64,000 nucleotides of DNA from Arthrobacter alpinus (GTDB lineage: Bacteria > Actinomycetota > Actinomycetes > Actinomycetales > Micrococcaceae). Under the pieces are notes generated by a model. It was not told the origin of the DNA. It did not search any database and worked only from the letters and a program-made list of their open reading frames with translations. This document shows, in pieces, positions 25,642 to 33,616 of this stretch. The translations under genes and the position numbers were made by a program. Each line of letters starts with the position of its first letter. Position 1 is the stretch's first letter. The stretch covers positions 2,666,001-2,730,000 of the forward strand of contig NZ_CP013200.1 of the NCBI RefSeq assembly GCF_001445575.1, written 5' to 3'.

Positions 25642-26145
25642 ATGAAGAATCCCAGCCATCCGGCACAGACGACAACCGCCTATCCTCGGTGGTCATGGAC
25701 AATCCCTGCGGCGGGTGGAGTGTCCTGGTTAATTGGGTTTATTTCAATTTTTCTGATTGCTCCGAGCAATGCCGGCGTCGACACGTGGACTGCCTATATG
25801 TTGTTCCAGACAGGGTCGAATTTTGGCAATATCCTTGCTCTAGTCCTATGGTCCTGCGCAGTCGTCATCACTGTCTGGCTTTGCTTACGAGGGTCGGCTT
25901 GGATTCCGGTAAGCGCTCTTTGCGCCTACGGGGTGGGCGCTGTTCTTTCGCTGTATCCCGCAGTGGTCATCGGAAACGCTGTATCCCATGTGGTCGCCAT
26001 CGAGGACGGCTTCGCGTACCGCGACGGATTGGCCGGGCCATTGGCCACTTCCGGATTCATGGCGTTGGCTGCTGCACTGGTCCTTGCCATTCTGGCGCGC
26101 AAGTGTGGAACTCAAGAATCGCAATCAAGAGTTACGTCCCGGTAA
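25642..26145 (+). CDS. four-helix membrane protein, hypothetical
   Basis: A 167-residue protein with four membrane helices (about residues 18-38, 54-74, 78-102 and 127-148) and a polar tail. GTG at 25633 is an alternative start; ATG 25642 is chosen. No family was recognised, though the pattern WTIPAAGGVSWLIGF... with an external DxxAYRDG loop is like uncharacterised DUF-type membrane proteins of actinobacteria. It starts 37 bases after the short TnsA-like remnant. Confidence 0.6.
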   Translation: MKNPSHPAQTTTAYPRWSWTIPAAGGVSWLIGFISIFLIAPSNAGVDTWTAYMLFQTGSNFGNILALVLWSCAVVITVWLCLRGSAWIPVSALCAYGVGAVLSLYPAVVIGNAVSHVVAIEDGFAYRDGLAGPLATSGFMALAAALVLAILARKCGTQESQSRVTSR

Positions 26146-26268
26146 ACAGATCCGGTCAGCCTCCGCAGACGGGTAGCGGACGCTGCAGCACGATGTTCGG
26201 CTGAATGGCATGGACGATGAATTGCCGCTGGCCGTAAGCCGTGAATCAATGCGGTCAGGGAGGCCGCA

Positions 26269-26580
26269 TTGCTTTGGGCGCGCGCCACAGCACTGCGCGA
26301 CCGACGTCCGACGCCGGAAACAGGTGAGGATAAAATTTCCGTGATTCAAGGGCGTTTGAGTGTGGCGAGTGCCAAGCTACACCTTGCCAAGCAAGGCGAC
26401 GCTTGCGTGGGTTTCACGCTTTTTGCGCCACTCAATGAATACCTGGAAATCTTCTACCTGGCAGTGGATCCAGATTCGTGAGGACGCGGAGTGGGAAGCA
26501 CCTTGCTCGAAGGCGTCGAAGACTTGCCCGTACCGTCGGAATGGCAGCTCTGGAGCTATAGGTGGTCGAGGCTGACGGGC
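26269..26580 (+). pseudogene. GNAT acetyltransferase with several inactivating changes
   Basis: The frame reads LWARATALRDRRPTPE, then KLHLAKQGDACVGFTLFAP and LEIFYLAVDPDS, and then a TGA at 26479-26481 where homologues have Trp (TGG). It goes on as GRGVGSTLLEGVEDL, the acetyl-CoA loop. A single lost base at about 26525 then shifts the frame to ARTVGMAALEL, which meets a TAG. The start codon and first residues are not seen. Two nonsense changes and one frameshift make a sequencing error an unlikely explanation. The open frame that continues to 26807 shows no recognisable domain. Confidence 0.75.
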
Positions 26581-26854
26581 GAATCAGCGTGCCAACGAGG
26601 GAGTTTTGCTGCACCGATGCAGGTACTCTCTCGGAGACGTGGAAGTTTGAACCTGAGTCCGCGGGCTACACGCACATCTATCTTGCGGACCAGAGCACAC
26701 CCGACGATCAGCTGCTTTCCTCAGTTCAATGCCCGACACCCGTGGGTCAGGTCAGGGCCGCTCTGGAGTCCACAACTCGTGTGAACGTCGTCGGACGCGC
26801 CTTCTAAAGTGCCACGCACTCCCTCTTTGCCAGTCGAGGTGGGATGCTAGTTCT

Positions 26855-27361
26855 GTGGACGAGAAAACAAGCACCAATAGGCCAGTCATTGCCATTCGTC
26901 CGTACAGTCTCGCCGATGCGGCAGACACCTTGTCCATCTTCCACGCCGCAGTGACCGAGACAGCGTCGGCCGATTACTCGCCGGAGCAGATTCAGGCGTG
27001 GGCACGGCCAGATGACCGAGACTTGTCCACGTGGCACGCCGCAATGCAAAAGCGCAACAGTTACGTGGCGACTGTGAATGAAGAGCCAGCCGGCTTCTCC
27101 GACGTAGATCTGCAGGGGTATATCGACATGATGTTCGTGGGGCCGCGCTTCCTACGCCTCGGGGTGGCACGCCACCTCCTCGCTCATGTGGAGGCCCATG
27201 CCCGTGCCGGGCTCCTGACGGAACTATCGGCCAATGTCAGCATCACGGCCCGGCCCTTTTTTGAGCGATTCGGGTTCGTTGTCCAGGCGGAACAACATCC
27301 TGTCATGGGCGGCGTGCAGCTAACCAACTACGCGATGAAGAAGAACTTGTTGGGCAACTGA
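26855..27361 (+). CDS. GNAT acetyltransferase
   Basis: A 168-residue single-domain acetyltransferase of the YafP-like kind. It shows IRPYSLADAADTLSIFHAAV at the start, YIDMMFVGPRFLRLGVARHL around the acetyl-CoA site, and the late block ANVSITARPFFERFGFVV followed by LTNYAMKK. The CoA loop is RLGVAR, without the second Gly of the usual RxxGxG/A. The start is a GTG at 26855 preceded by GAGGTGGG. The substrate is unknown. It directly follows a GNAT pseudogene in the same orientation, but the two are not close enough in sequence to be a recent duplication. Confidence 0.82.
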   Translation: MDEKTSTNRPVIAIRPYSLADAADTLSIFHAAVTETASADYSPEQIQAWARPDDRDLSTWHAAMQKRNSYVATVNEEPAGFSDVDLQGYIDMMFVGPRFLRLGVARHLLAHVEAHARAGLLTELSANVSITARPFFERFGFVVQAEQHPVMGGVQLTNYAMKKNLLGN

Positions 27362-27475
27362 TCCGAACCGGAATCAGAATTCTGCCAGTGTCAGGATTCC
27401 CGCAGAGGATTTGATCTGCGGACAGGCCATAACTGGAAATAGCTTCGGAGGCACAAGGGCGGGTTTGGGCCGGTT

Positions 27476-28018
27476 CTAGTCGTGGAGGACGACTTGGTAG
27501 AGATTGTGATCCTGCCAGTCCCCGGCAATTTGCAAGTACCGTGGAGCCATTCCGATTTGCTGGAATCCCGCTTTCAAGAGCACGCGTTGTGAGCCCGCAT
27601 TATGGAGGAGCGTGCTCGCTTCTATTCGGTGCAGTCCGAGGTCGGCACGGGCTGTTTCTACGATCGCTCGGACGGCAGCCGATGCCAGGCCACGGCCTGC
27701 ATATTGGCCGTCCACCCAGTAGCCCAGCCCTGCACTTTGAAATGGGCCGCGGACGATTCCGGCCAAGTTAAACCGGCCCACCAGCACATCGCCAGCGAAC
27801 AGCCCAAGGGGATACCCCGCTCCGGTTTCTGCCGCAACCAGGCGGTGGGCGATATCCGCGGCCTGCCACGTCTCGGTGTAATAATCCTCCGGGCGGACTG
27901 GCTCCCACGGCGCCAAGTACTCACGATTGCGCGCATAAGCAGAAGTAAGTGCTGAGGCATCTCCTGGGCGCAGCAAACGCATGATGATATTTTCATTAAG
28001 CTGGCGCGAACTAAACAC
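27476..28018 (-). CDS. GNAT acetyltransferase, RimJ/RimL type
   Basis: A 180-residue RimJ-like protein: MRLLRPGDASALTSAYARNR, LAPWEPVRPEDYYT, then GLGYWVDGQYAGRGLASAAV with the CoA loop AGRGLA, and HRIEASTLLHNAGSQRVLLK near the end. RimJ acetylates the N-terminus of ribosomal protein S5, while relatives act on other amines. ATG 27982 is a possible inner start; the longer form is given. It is 25 bases downstream of the VOC gene on the same strand, so the two probably form a small operon. Confidence 0.88.
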   Translation of the reverse strand: MFSSRQLNENIIMRLLRPGDASALTSAYARNREYLAPWEPVRPEDYYTETWQAADIAHRLVAAETGAGYPLGLFAGDVLVGRFNLAGIVRGPFQSAGLGYWVDGQYAGRGLASAAVRAIVETARADLGLHRIEASTLLHNAGSQRVLLKAGFQQIGMAPRYLQIAGDWQDHNLYQVVLHD

Positions 28019-28043
28019 AGCTAAACACTACCTGCGATCACCG

Positions 28044-28508
28044 TTAGCCTCCTCTTAGATCCTCGGCGAGCATTACGATGATGCCGCTGGGGCCACGGAC
28101 GTAACTGAGTTTGTAGACGTCTTGGTAGGTGGCCACGCCACGAAGTGGGTAGCAGCCGTGGCTTGCGGCGATTCTAAGCGCAACGTCGATATCGTCAACA
28201 GAGAAAGCAACACGGTGCATGCCGATTTCATTGGGCAGGGTGGGTTCAGTTTCGATGGCGTCCGGGTGAAGGTATTCGAAGAGCTCAAGACGACCGGTAC
28301 CATCGGGTGTTTGGAGCATCGCGATTTTGGCATGGTTGCCATCCAGTCCGACGGCGGTGTCGCTCCACTCTCCGCTGACCGTATCCCGGCCGACCAGGGT
28401 CAGCCCGAGGTCCGTAAAGAAGGCGATGGTCGATTCCAGATCCCTTACGGCGATGCCGACGTTCTCGAGTTTGATGGGCATAGGCGGAATTTTATCAGAT
28501 GAGGACAT
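28044..28508 (-). CDS. VOC (glyoxalase/bleomycin-resistance) family protein
   Basis: A 154-residue protein with paired beta-alpha-beta-beta-beta units: IKLENVGIAVRDLESTIAFF at the start, GRLELFEYLHP in the middle and MHRVAFSVDDIDVALRIAAS, then GPSGIIVMLAED at the end. The His and Glu positions that bind metal in glyoxalase I-type members can be matched (LE and H/E in these strands). Substrates range from methylglyoxal-glutathione to fosfomycin and bleomycin, so no specific role is assigned. The ATG at 28478 (MPIKLEN) is an alternative start. Same strand as, and just upstream of, the RimJ-like gene. Confidence 0.85.
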   Translation of the reverse strand: MSSSDKIPPMPIKLENVGIAVRDLESTIAFFTDLGLTLVGRDTVSGEWSDTAVGLDGNHAKIAMLQTPDGTGRLELFEYLHPDAIETEPTLPNEIGMHRVAFSVDDIDVALRIAASHGCYPLRGVATYQDVYKLSYVRGPSGIIVMLAEDLRGG

Positions 28509-28587
28509 TCCAGTAGAGTCCGGTACTGGGCTCCGTCCGGCCTGAGGTTCGGTGCAACATCACAGCCACACTGAGGAATGATCCATT

Positions 28588-28968
28588 ATGCGCGTTATCC
28601 CAGCGGTGTTTGTAGCATTGGCTATTGCCAGCGGACTTTTGATTCCCCGTGTAGATTCGCTGTACTTGCTAGGCCATGCCGCGGCAATGGTCTTTGCACT
28701 AGCTACGCCCCTTTGCTATTGGTGGCGGCTTCGCAGTAATCCGCAGAAGAGCGACGGCGTGAGTCGTTTTCTGTTGATTGGTCTAGCAATCCTCGGGCTA
28801 CTTTCCGCTGTGGCCAGTGGACTTTTACTCTCCATGGGAAGCTCCATGGCAGCGGCGGGCGATATCGGTGGAATGTTCTTGTGGGTTTGTTCCACTTGGG
28901 CATTGCTCATTCTGTCGATTGCTGCGATTTTTGTGAATGCTCCCCGTTCATCCGGTCTGAGTGTGTAG
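28588..28968 (+). CDS. small membrane protein, hypothetical
   Basis: A 126-residue protein with four hydrophobic helices (about residues 4-22, 25-45, 63-85 and 93-115). No family recognised. Its 3' end overlaps the convergent GNAT gene by 21 bases. Confidence 0.6.
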   Translation: MRVIPAVFVALAIASGLLIPRVDSLYLLGHAAAMVFALATPLCYWWRLRSNPQKSDGVSRFLLIGLAILGLLSAVASGLLLSMGSSMAAAGDIGGMFLWVCSTWALLILSIAAIFVNAPRSSGLSV

Positions 28969-29532
28969 CTCCGCAATGAGGACTCGCATCCGGACCGTGC
29001 CATCGTGGATGAGCACGGCACCGAGGTCCTGATACCCCCACCGGGCGTACATTTGGCGCGCCTTCTCGGCCTGCTCATAGACACCCAGGACAACATTCAA
29101 TTCGGTACGGTGCTCGAGCGCCGAGGCTAGGGCGGACCTCGCAATGCCCTGGCCCCGATAGTCAGAGTGGACAGCTAGCTCATGCACCACCACGGTATTG
29201 CCCGGATCCGAGACCATGTTGGTGATCCGAAGATCTGTAGTGACCATTGATGAGAGAGTCCCCTCCCAGGAGTCGTCGCCCTGAAGTCCGTGGACCAGCG
29301 CGAACCCAACAGCTCTCTCCGCGCAGCGAGCTATCGAGAGCCTTCCGCCACCAAGGGCAAGCAGGTCCGGGCCCCAGTTGACTATCTCAGCAAGAGAAAC
29401 CGAGTCCTCAAAATATGGTGCAACCGAGAACGCTGAACTGAAGATTGCAGCGACCTCCACCCAAACTGACGAGGGGGCAACGCCGTCGAACGTCTCATAG
29501 ACAGGCAACAATGCAACTGGAGGATTCAGCAT
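28948..29532 (-). CDS. GNAT acetyltransferase
   Basis: A 194-residue single-domain acetyltransferase. The acetyl-CoA core is VVVHELAVHSDYRGQGIARSAL with the loop YRGQGIAR, preceded by ARCAERAVGFALVHG and followed by YEQAEKARQMYARWGYQDLG. The first 60 residues (VWVEVAAIFSSAFSVAPYFED) fit the N-terminal helices of a group of actinobacterial GNATs. It ends by overlapping the convergent membrane protein gene. Substrate unknown. Last of the run of nine GNAT loci. Confidence 0.85.
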   Translation of the reverse strand: MLNPPVALLPVYETFDGVAPSSVWVEVAAIFSSAFSVAPYFEDSVSLAEIVNWGPDLLALGGGRLSIARCAERAVGFALVHGLQGDDSWEGTLSSMVTTDLRITNMVSDPGNTVVVHELAVHSDYRGQGIARSALASALEHRTELNVVLGVYEQAEKARQMYARWGYQDLGAVLIHDGTVRMRVLIAELHTQTG

Positions 29533-29706
29533 TTCTACATCCTAAAGGTGACTCTTGACTCAAACGGCGGCCAGGCGGTCAGGGTGCTCTGCGAGCCCGT
29601 TCCTCCGCTGTGCGCAGTGAACCATTCCCGCACCACTGACGTATTACTGGATGAAGGCATCTTTTGCCGTATCAGCACAGAATCAGCGTCGTATCTTCGA
29701 GGAAGC

Positions 29707-30153
29707 ATGGGGCACCACATGAGCGCATCGATCCCACAACGCCATGATCTTCTCGGCATCGTACTGCGGTTGCTGATTTCCGCCGCTCTGGCCATTGACG
29801 CAGTGGTCCATCTGCGGCTCGCTTCCTACTACCAGAGTGCAGCCCCGGCAGGCATCGGCCAGGGCAATCTGTTCCGGATAGAGGCCGCCGCTGCGATCCT
29901 TGCCGGACTCTACGTTCTGCTTCGCGGCAGCCGTCCGGCCTATGCGGCCGCCTTTATTGTTGCCGCCGGCGGTGTCGTGGCGGTCTTGCTGTACCGCTAC
30001 GTCAATGTGCCGGCATTCGGCCCGTTCCCGGCCATGTATGAGCCCATCTGGTTCTTCCAAAAGTCGCTCAGTGCAGTTGCGCAAGCAGCGGCAGCCGCAC
30101 TGGCCGCCGTCGGACTCTTCAGGCCTCGCCACAGCAAAACACTGCGTCGATAA
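29707..30153 (+). CDS. four-helix membrane protein upstream of an ECF sigma gene
   Basis: A 148-residue membrane protein with helices at about residues 15-35, 55-72, 78-100 and 115-135. The ATG at 29707 is chosen because GAGGAAG directly precedes it; the longer open frame upstream has no hydrophobic start and no ribosome site. It lies 61 bases ahead of the sigma factor gene in the same direction, and similar membrane proteins are often found beside ECF sigma genes, so it may be part of the same regulon. No family assigned. Confidence 0.7.
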   Translation: MGHHMSASIPQRHDLLGIVLRLLISAALAIDAVVHLRLASYYQSAAPAGIGQGNLFRIEAAAAILAGLYVLLRGSRPAYAAAFIVAAGGVVAVLLYRYVNVPAFGPFPAMYEPIWFFQKSLSAVAQAAAAALAAVGLFRPRHSKTLRR

Positions 30154-30214
30154 ACAATATCTGGCCAGCTGAACCATCCGGGCCCATACTGCGTATTAGC
30201 GGCAGGAGGAGTCG

Positions 30215-30721
30215 ATGCACGTGGACCAGCAGCAGGCACTGCGAGAGTTGCACGGCGACTATGCCCAGCTGCTGTGGCGGTTTGTCATGCGGCTGGTGCA
30301 TGACCGGGCGCAGGCAGAGGATGTGGTTCAGGAAACCTTGCTGCGTGCCTGGCAACATCCGGAAGTTTTGACCCGGGAACCCAATGCGTTGCGTGCCTGG
30401 CTGTTCACTGTGGCCCGAAACCTGGTCATTGACGATTGGCGCAGCGCCCGCCACCGGCACGAGTTTGGCACAGCCCAACTGCCCGAAACCCCCGACGATG
30501 ACCAGACCGAGAGGGTTCTCGATGCGTGGCTCGTTGGTGACGCGCTGGAATCCCTCAGCATGGATCATCGGGAGGTGATTCGGCAGGCCTACTACGGTGG
30601 CAAGGATACAGCGCAGATCGCGGCGGCACTGGAAATCCCGGAGGGAACCGTCAAATCCCGGCTGCACTACGGCTTGCGGGCGCTGCGTCTGGCGCTGGAA
30701 GAAAGAGGGGTGAGCGGGTGA
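30215..30721 (+). CDS. ECF (sigma-70 family) RNA polymerase sigma factor
   Basis: A 168-residue group 4 sigma factor. Region 2 covers residues 8-75 (LLWRFVMRLVHDRAQAEDVV, then WLFTVARNLVIDDWRS). Region 4 covers about 108-160 (LSMDHREVIRQAYYGGKDTAQIAA, then PEGTVKSRLHYGLRAL). GGCAGGAGGAG sits five bases before the ATG. Its stop overlaps the next ATG (TGATG), and that gene encodes a zinc-binding anti-sigma factor, so activity is probably controlled by that partner at the membrane. The group resembles SigL/SigK-like ECFs of actinobacteria that govern envelope or redox stress genes; the exact class is not certain. Confidence 0.92.
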   Translation: MHVDQQQALRELHGDYAQLLWRFVMRLVHDRAQAEDVVQETLLRAWQHPEVLTREPNALRAWLFTVARNLVIDDWRSARHRHEFGTAQLPETPDDDQTERVLDAWLVGDALESLSMDHREVIRQAYYGGKDTAQIAAALEIPEGTVKSRLHYGLRALRLALEERGVSG

Positions 30722-31422
30722 TGGAAACATCCGATTCCTATGCGCTCTGGGACGCAGCCTATGTGCTCGGCTCACTGCCAGCGGCCCAGCGCCGTGAATT
30801 TGAGCAGCACCTTTCCACGTGCTCGTCGTGCCAGCGCCAGGTGGCAGCATTGTCCGGGATCCCCACTTTGCTGGCGCGCAACGGTGCGGAAAACGCTGAA
30901 GCCTTCGCCGTGGCACCCGCCGTGGCTGGACACGTGCCGCTCTATGCCGGGCTGGCTGACCAGCTGGCCCGGCGTCGCCGCCGGTTTACGGTGGCTTTGG
31001 CAGCTGCTGCCATCATTGTGGCAGGTACGACGGCGGCCATCACCACCGGGCTCAACTCCAGTACCGCTCCCCCGCCGTCCGCCGTCAGCAGTGCTTCCTC
31101 GAGTGTCTCGCTGACCTTCGCCGGCACGTCCCCGCAGGGACTTACCGCGACGGGGACGCTGTCCAGTTATCCTTGGGGCACGCAAATCAGCTGGCGCTGC
31201 CGCTACGCTCCAGCAGCCCAGTATGCGGGTGATCCGGCGGGCCAGGACTATTCGCTGGTCATGGTCTCGGCCTCCGGTGTGGAGACCACTGTGGCCAGTT
31301 GGACTGCTGGCCCCGGTAGTGAGGTAACGCCCACCGCGTCGACAGGCACCCCCGCCCAGTCCATCGCACGGCTGGATATTCGGGACAGCGGCGGGGCCAC
31401 GCTGCTTAGCGCGGCCCCGTAG
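30721..31422 (+). CDS. zinc-binding anti-sigma factor, membrane protein
   Basis: A 233-residue single-pass membrane protein. The N-terminal cytosolic part has the ZAS zinc motif, His and two Cys in FEQHLSTCSSCQ (HxxxCxxC), which holds the sigma factor. One transmembrane helix lies at about residues 85-110 (FTVALAAAAIIVAGTTAAIT), and the remaining 120 residues are outside, rich in Ser/Thr and beta-strand-like (a CRYAP segment with one Cys). It is translated from the overlapping TGATG after the sigma gene. Release of the sigma factor probably follows oxidation of the zinc site or proteolysis of the outer domain, as in related systems. Confidence 0.88.
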   Translation: METSDSYALWDAAYVLGSLPAAQRREFEQHLSTCSSCQRQVAALSGIPTLLARNGAENAEAFAVAPAVAGHVPLYAGLADQLARRRRRFTVALAAAAIIVAGTTAAITTGLNSSTAPPPSAVSSASSSVSLTFAGTSPQGLTATGTLSSYPWGTQISWRCRYAPAAQYAGDPAGQDYSLVMVSASGVETTVASWTAGPGSEVTPTASTGTPAQSIARLDIRDSGGATLLSAAP

Positions 31423-31467
31423 AGGTTTGCCGGTTCGCCTCTCAATGGAAACAAACGGGATAAGACG

Positions 31468-31974
31468 TCAGTAACCGCTGCCGCCCTGCGCTGGTGCAGA
31501 AGTGGAGGCAGGAGCAGCGGTGACTTTTGCGCCGTCGGCCCCGACAACCCACCAGATCCCGCCGTAACCCTGACCCGAAGTATCCCCGGGACTCTTATCC
31601 GCAGCGTAGGTGTACAGCGGCAGCCCGTTGAGTGTGACTTGCGCGGTGCCGTCAACCCCGGTGATGGTGCCGACTGTTCCGGTGACTCCCGTGATGGTGG
31701 GAGCAGCGCTACTGGTGCTGACGGCCGGCCACAGGCTGGCGCAGGGACCGGAACAGGTGCTGGCCTTCTCCTGGGGTGTGTCGTGATCGAAGAAGTACAC
31801 AGTCATTCCGGCACCGTCCACCACGATGGTGCCTAAGGCCGTGCTGGCCGTGTGCAGTTCGCCGGCGGATGCGGCGGGGTTTGAAGCTGCAGGTGCGGCG
31901 GGACTGCCACAGGCAGTGAGGAGCGCCAGTGCCAACGCGCTGACGGCAATCCAAAGTCTGGTGTGAGATTTCAT
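31468..31974 (-). CDS. COG4315-type secreted lipoprotein
   Basis: A 168-residue lipoprotein. The signal peptide ends in the lipobox LLTAC (Cys22), followed by an Ala/Pro/Ser-rich linker. Two repeats of the Yx(F/W/Y)xxD kind that define COG4315 are present: MTVYFFDHDT (near CSGPCASLWPAV) and LPLYTYAADKSPGDTSGQG. The Cys pair may form a disulphide. AGGAG lies nine bases before the ATG. It converges with the sigma/anti-sigma operon; lipoproteins of this type are often beside such operons and may be a regulon member or the signal sensor. Biochemical role unknown. Confidence 0.88.
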   Translation of the reverse strand: MKSHTRLWIAVSALALALLTACGSPAAPAASNPAASAGELHTASTALGTIVVDGAGMTVYFFDHDTPQEKASTCSGPCASLWPAVSTSSAAPTITGVTGTVGTITGVDGTAQVTLNGLPLYTYAADKSPGDTSGQGYGGIWWVVGADGAKVTAAPASTSAPAQGGSGY

Positions 31975-32067
31975 GAGGAGGCTCCTTGACTGGTGAAACC
32001 AGGGCGGTTCCATATCCAGGACACGAAGTGGCAGCCGCCATGGTTCACACATGGCAGGATCTTGTTC

Positions 32068-32343
32068 ATGAACAACACTGTGTTGACCGGCCAATTGATC
32101 TGCGAAGGCGAAGAGCAGCTGGCCGCCGTAGTGGTGCACCTGCCCCGCCATCTTGAATTGACGCGTGCCGAGCCGGGCTGCCTTTCCTTCGAGGTGACAC
32201 AGACTCCCGATCCCATGGTGTGGGACGTTTCCGAGCGGTTCGAGGATGCCCGTTCCTTTGCGCTCCACCAGGTGCGGGCCAGTGCCAGCGAGTGGGGGCA
32301 CGCAACGGCAGGCATTAAGCGCAACTACTTCGTGGCCAGTTGA
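32068..32343 (+). CDS. antibiotic biosynthesis monooxygenase (ABM) domain protein
   Basis: A 91-residue single ABM domain, a small dimeric alpha-beta barrel related to YgiN and heme-degrading or quinone-acting monooxygenases. Typical features are LTGQLICEGEEQLAAVVVHL, the strand RAEPGCLSFEVTQ, and FEDARSFALHQ. The ATG at 32068 begins the fold and has CAGGA a few bases upstream. It is divergent from the lipoprotein gene, with 93 bases between them. The substrate is unknown; many such small proteins act in quinone or reactive-electrophile metabolism. Confidence 0.85.
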   Translation: MNNTVLTGQLICEGEEQLAAVVVHLPRHLELTRAEPGCLSFEVTQTPDPMVWDVSERFEDARSFALHQVRASASEWGHATAGIKRNYFVAS

Positions 32344-32442
32344 GTCGCGCCGTCAGCAGCTGACACCTCCAGTACTACCGCACCGTTTCCCGCGGGAGTA
32401 GACTCGGCAACGGGCAGCAGCTACCGGACCAAGGAGTGCGCC

Positions 32443-33060
32443 ATGGGCCTTATTTCCGTGGACTTGTTCATAACCCTCGACGGCGTTTACCAGGGACCGG
32501 GCGGACCGGACGAGGACCGCAGCGGCGAATTTAACCTCGGCGGGTGGCAAGGTGCCTACACCGATGCCGAATCCGGCGAGGCAATCGGCGCCGGCATCGA
32601 ACAGATGGATGCCCTGCTGCTGGGCCGCGCAACCTATGACATCTTTGCCGGTTACTGGCCGGCCCTGCGCAACAGTAACCCCATTGCTGCAAAATTGAAC
32701 GCCCTGCCTAAGTTTCTGGTTTCACGGACAAGGAGCAACCCCGAGTGGGAAGGCACAACGGCCTTGCAGACCATGGACATGGTGGCCGCACTGAAGAGCC
32801 AATTCAACGACATGCACGTGATCGGCAGCGGCAACTTGGTCCGCTCGCTGCTTGCAGCAGACCTCGTAGACAGGCTGAACTTCTACCTCTATCCCCTGAC
32901 CCTTGGATCCGGGAAACGGCTGTTCACGGACGGCACCGGTGTCCCGGCCGCCTTCAACCTCGTGCAGCCGCCAAAAGCATTTCCCAAGGGTGCCGTCTCC
33001 CTGGTCTATGAGCGGGCAGGTGTTCCTGTGACCGGTATAAACATGGCTGAGATGACATGA
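32443..33060 (+). CDS. RibD C-terminal-like dihydrofolate reductase family protein
   Basis: A 205-residue NADPH-dependent reductase of the RibD_C fold. It shows LISVDLFITLDGVYQGPGGP at the start, MDALLLGRATYDIFAGYWPA (the cofactor-binding GRxTY motif), KFLVSRT, and the late block MHVIGSGNLVRSLLAADLVD followed by LYPLTLGSGKRLF. Stand-alone members are widespread in soil actinobacteria with unproven substrates. AAGGAG lies eight bases before the ATG. Its stop overlaps the arr start (ATGA), so the two are made together, which hints at a shared role in dealing with xenobiotics. Confidence 0.9.
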   Translation: MGLISVDLFITLDGVYQGPGGPDEDRSGEFNLGGWQGAYTDAESGEAIGAGIEQMDALLLGRATYDIFAGYWPALRNSNPIAAKLNALPKFLVSRTRSNPEWEGTTALQTMDMVAALKSQFNDMHVIGSGNLVRSLLAADLVDRLNFYLYPLTLGSGKRLFTDGTGVPAAFNLVQPPKAFPKGAVSLVYERAGVPVTGINMAEMT

Positions 33061-33500
33061 CGGAGGCGGAGGCTTGGGGTGAGCCGGAACCATTCAAGGC
33101 GGATGGGTCTGGGCGACTGCTGCACGGCACAAAAGCGTTTCTCACTGTAGGCGACCTGCTGGAGCCGGGCCGCCGCTCAAATTTCGGTGGCGGCAGGGTT
33201 GCGAACCACATTTACGTCACGGAGACCTTGGATGCGGCCACGTGGGGTGCCGAACTCGCGATGGGCGAAGGTTGCGGCCGGATCTACATCGTGGAGGCAC
33301 TGGGTGCGCTGGAGGATGACCTCAATGTCACGGACAAGAAATTTCCTGGCAACCCGACCCGGTCCTACCGCACCAGGGAACCAGTCAAGGTCATCGGAGA
33401 AATCGTCAACTGGAAGGGTCACTCCCCCACCACATTGCAGGCCATGCGGGACGGGCTTGCCGAGCTGAACCGCCAAGGTGCCGCGGTCATCGACGACTGA
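33057..33500 (+). CDS. arr: NAD-dependent rifampin ADP-ribosyltransferase (Arr)
   Basis: A 147-residue Arr enzyme, which transfers ADP-ribose from NAD to the ansa hydroxyl of rifamycins and inactivates them. The match is strong along the whole length: LLHGTKAFLTVGDLLEPG, SNFGGGRVANHIYVTETLDA, WGAELAMGEGCGRIYIVE, then NVTDKKFPGNPTRSYR and VKVIGEIVNWKGHSP. The His of HGT, the Tyr of IYVT and the Asp of the late D(D)LNVTD block are the known active-site positions. Normal length. It is coupled to the RibD-like gene by ATGA. Chromosomal arr genes are common in environmental actinobacteria, so this is probably intrinsic resistance. Confidence 0.94.
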   Translation: MTEAEAWGEPEPFKADGSGRLLHGTKAFLTVGDLLEPGRRSNFGGGRVANHIYVTETLDAATWGAELAMGEGCGRIYIVEALGALEDDLNVTDKKFPGNPTRSYRTREPVKVIGEIVNWKGHSPTTLQAMRDGLAELNRQGAAVIDD

Positions 33501-33616
33501 CAAAACCAGCGTGCCGCAGGCTGTTATGCCAGAATCATGGGCTCCTGCGTGGCCCGGGTTACTGCGACGTAGTGGTCCACAGTGCATTCAATCCCGGTGT
33601 CCCGTTCCCCGTCCTG

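Noticed and set aside
16645..33500. Integron cassette array
   Set aside because: Genes lie on both strands, no attC-like sites with conserved ends were seen between them, and no integron integrase is present.
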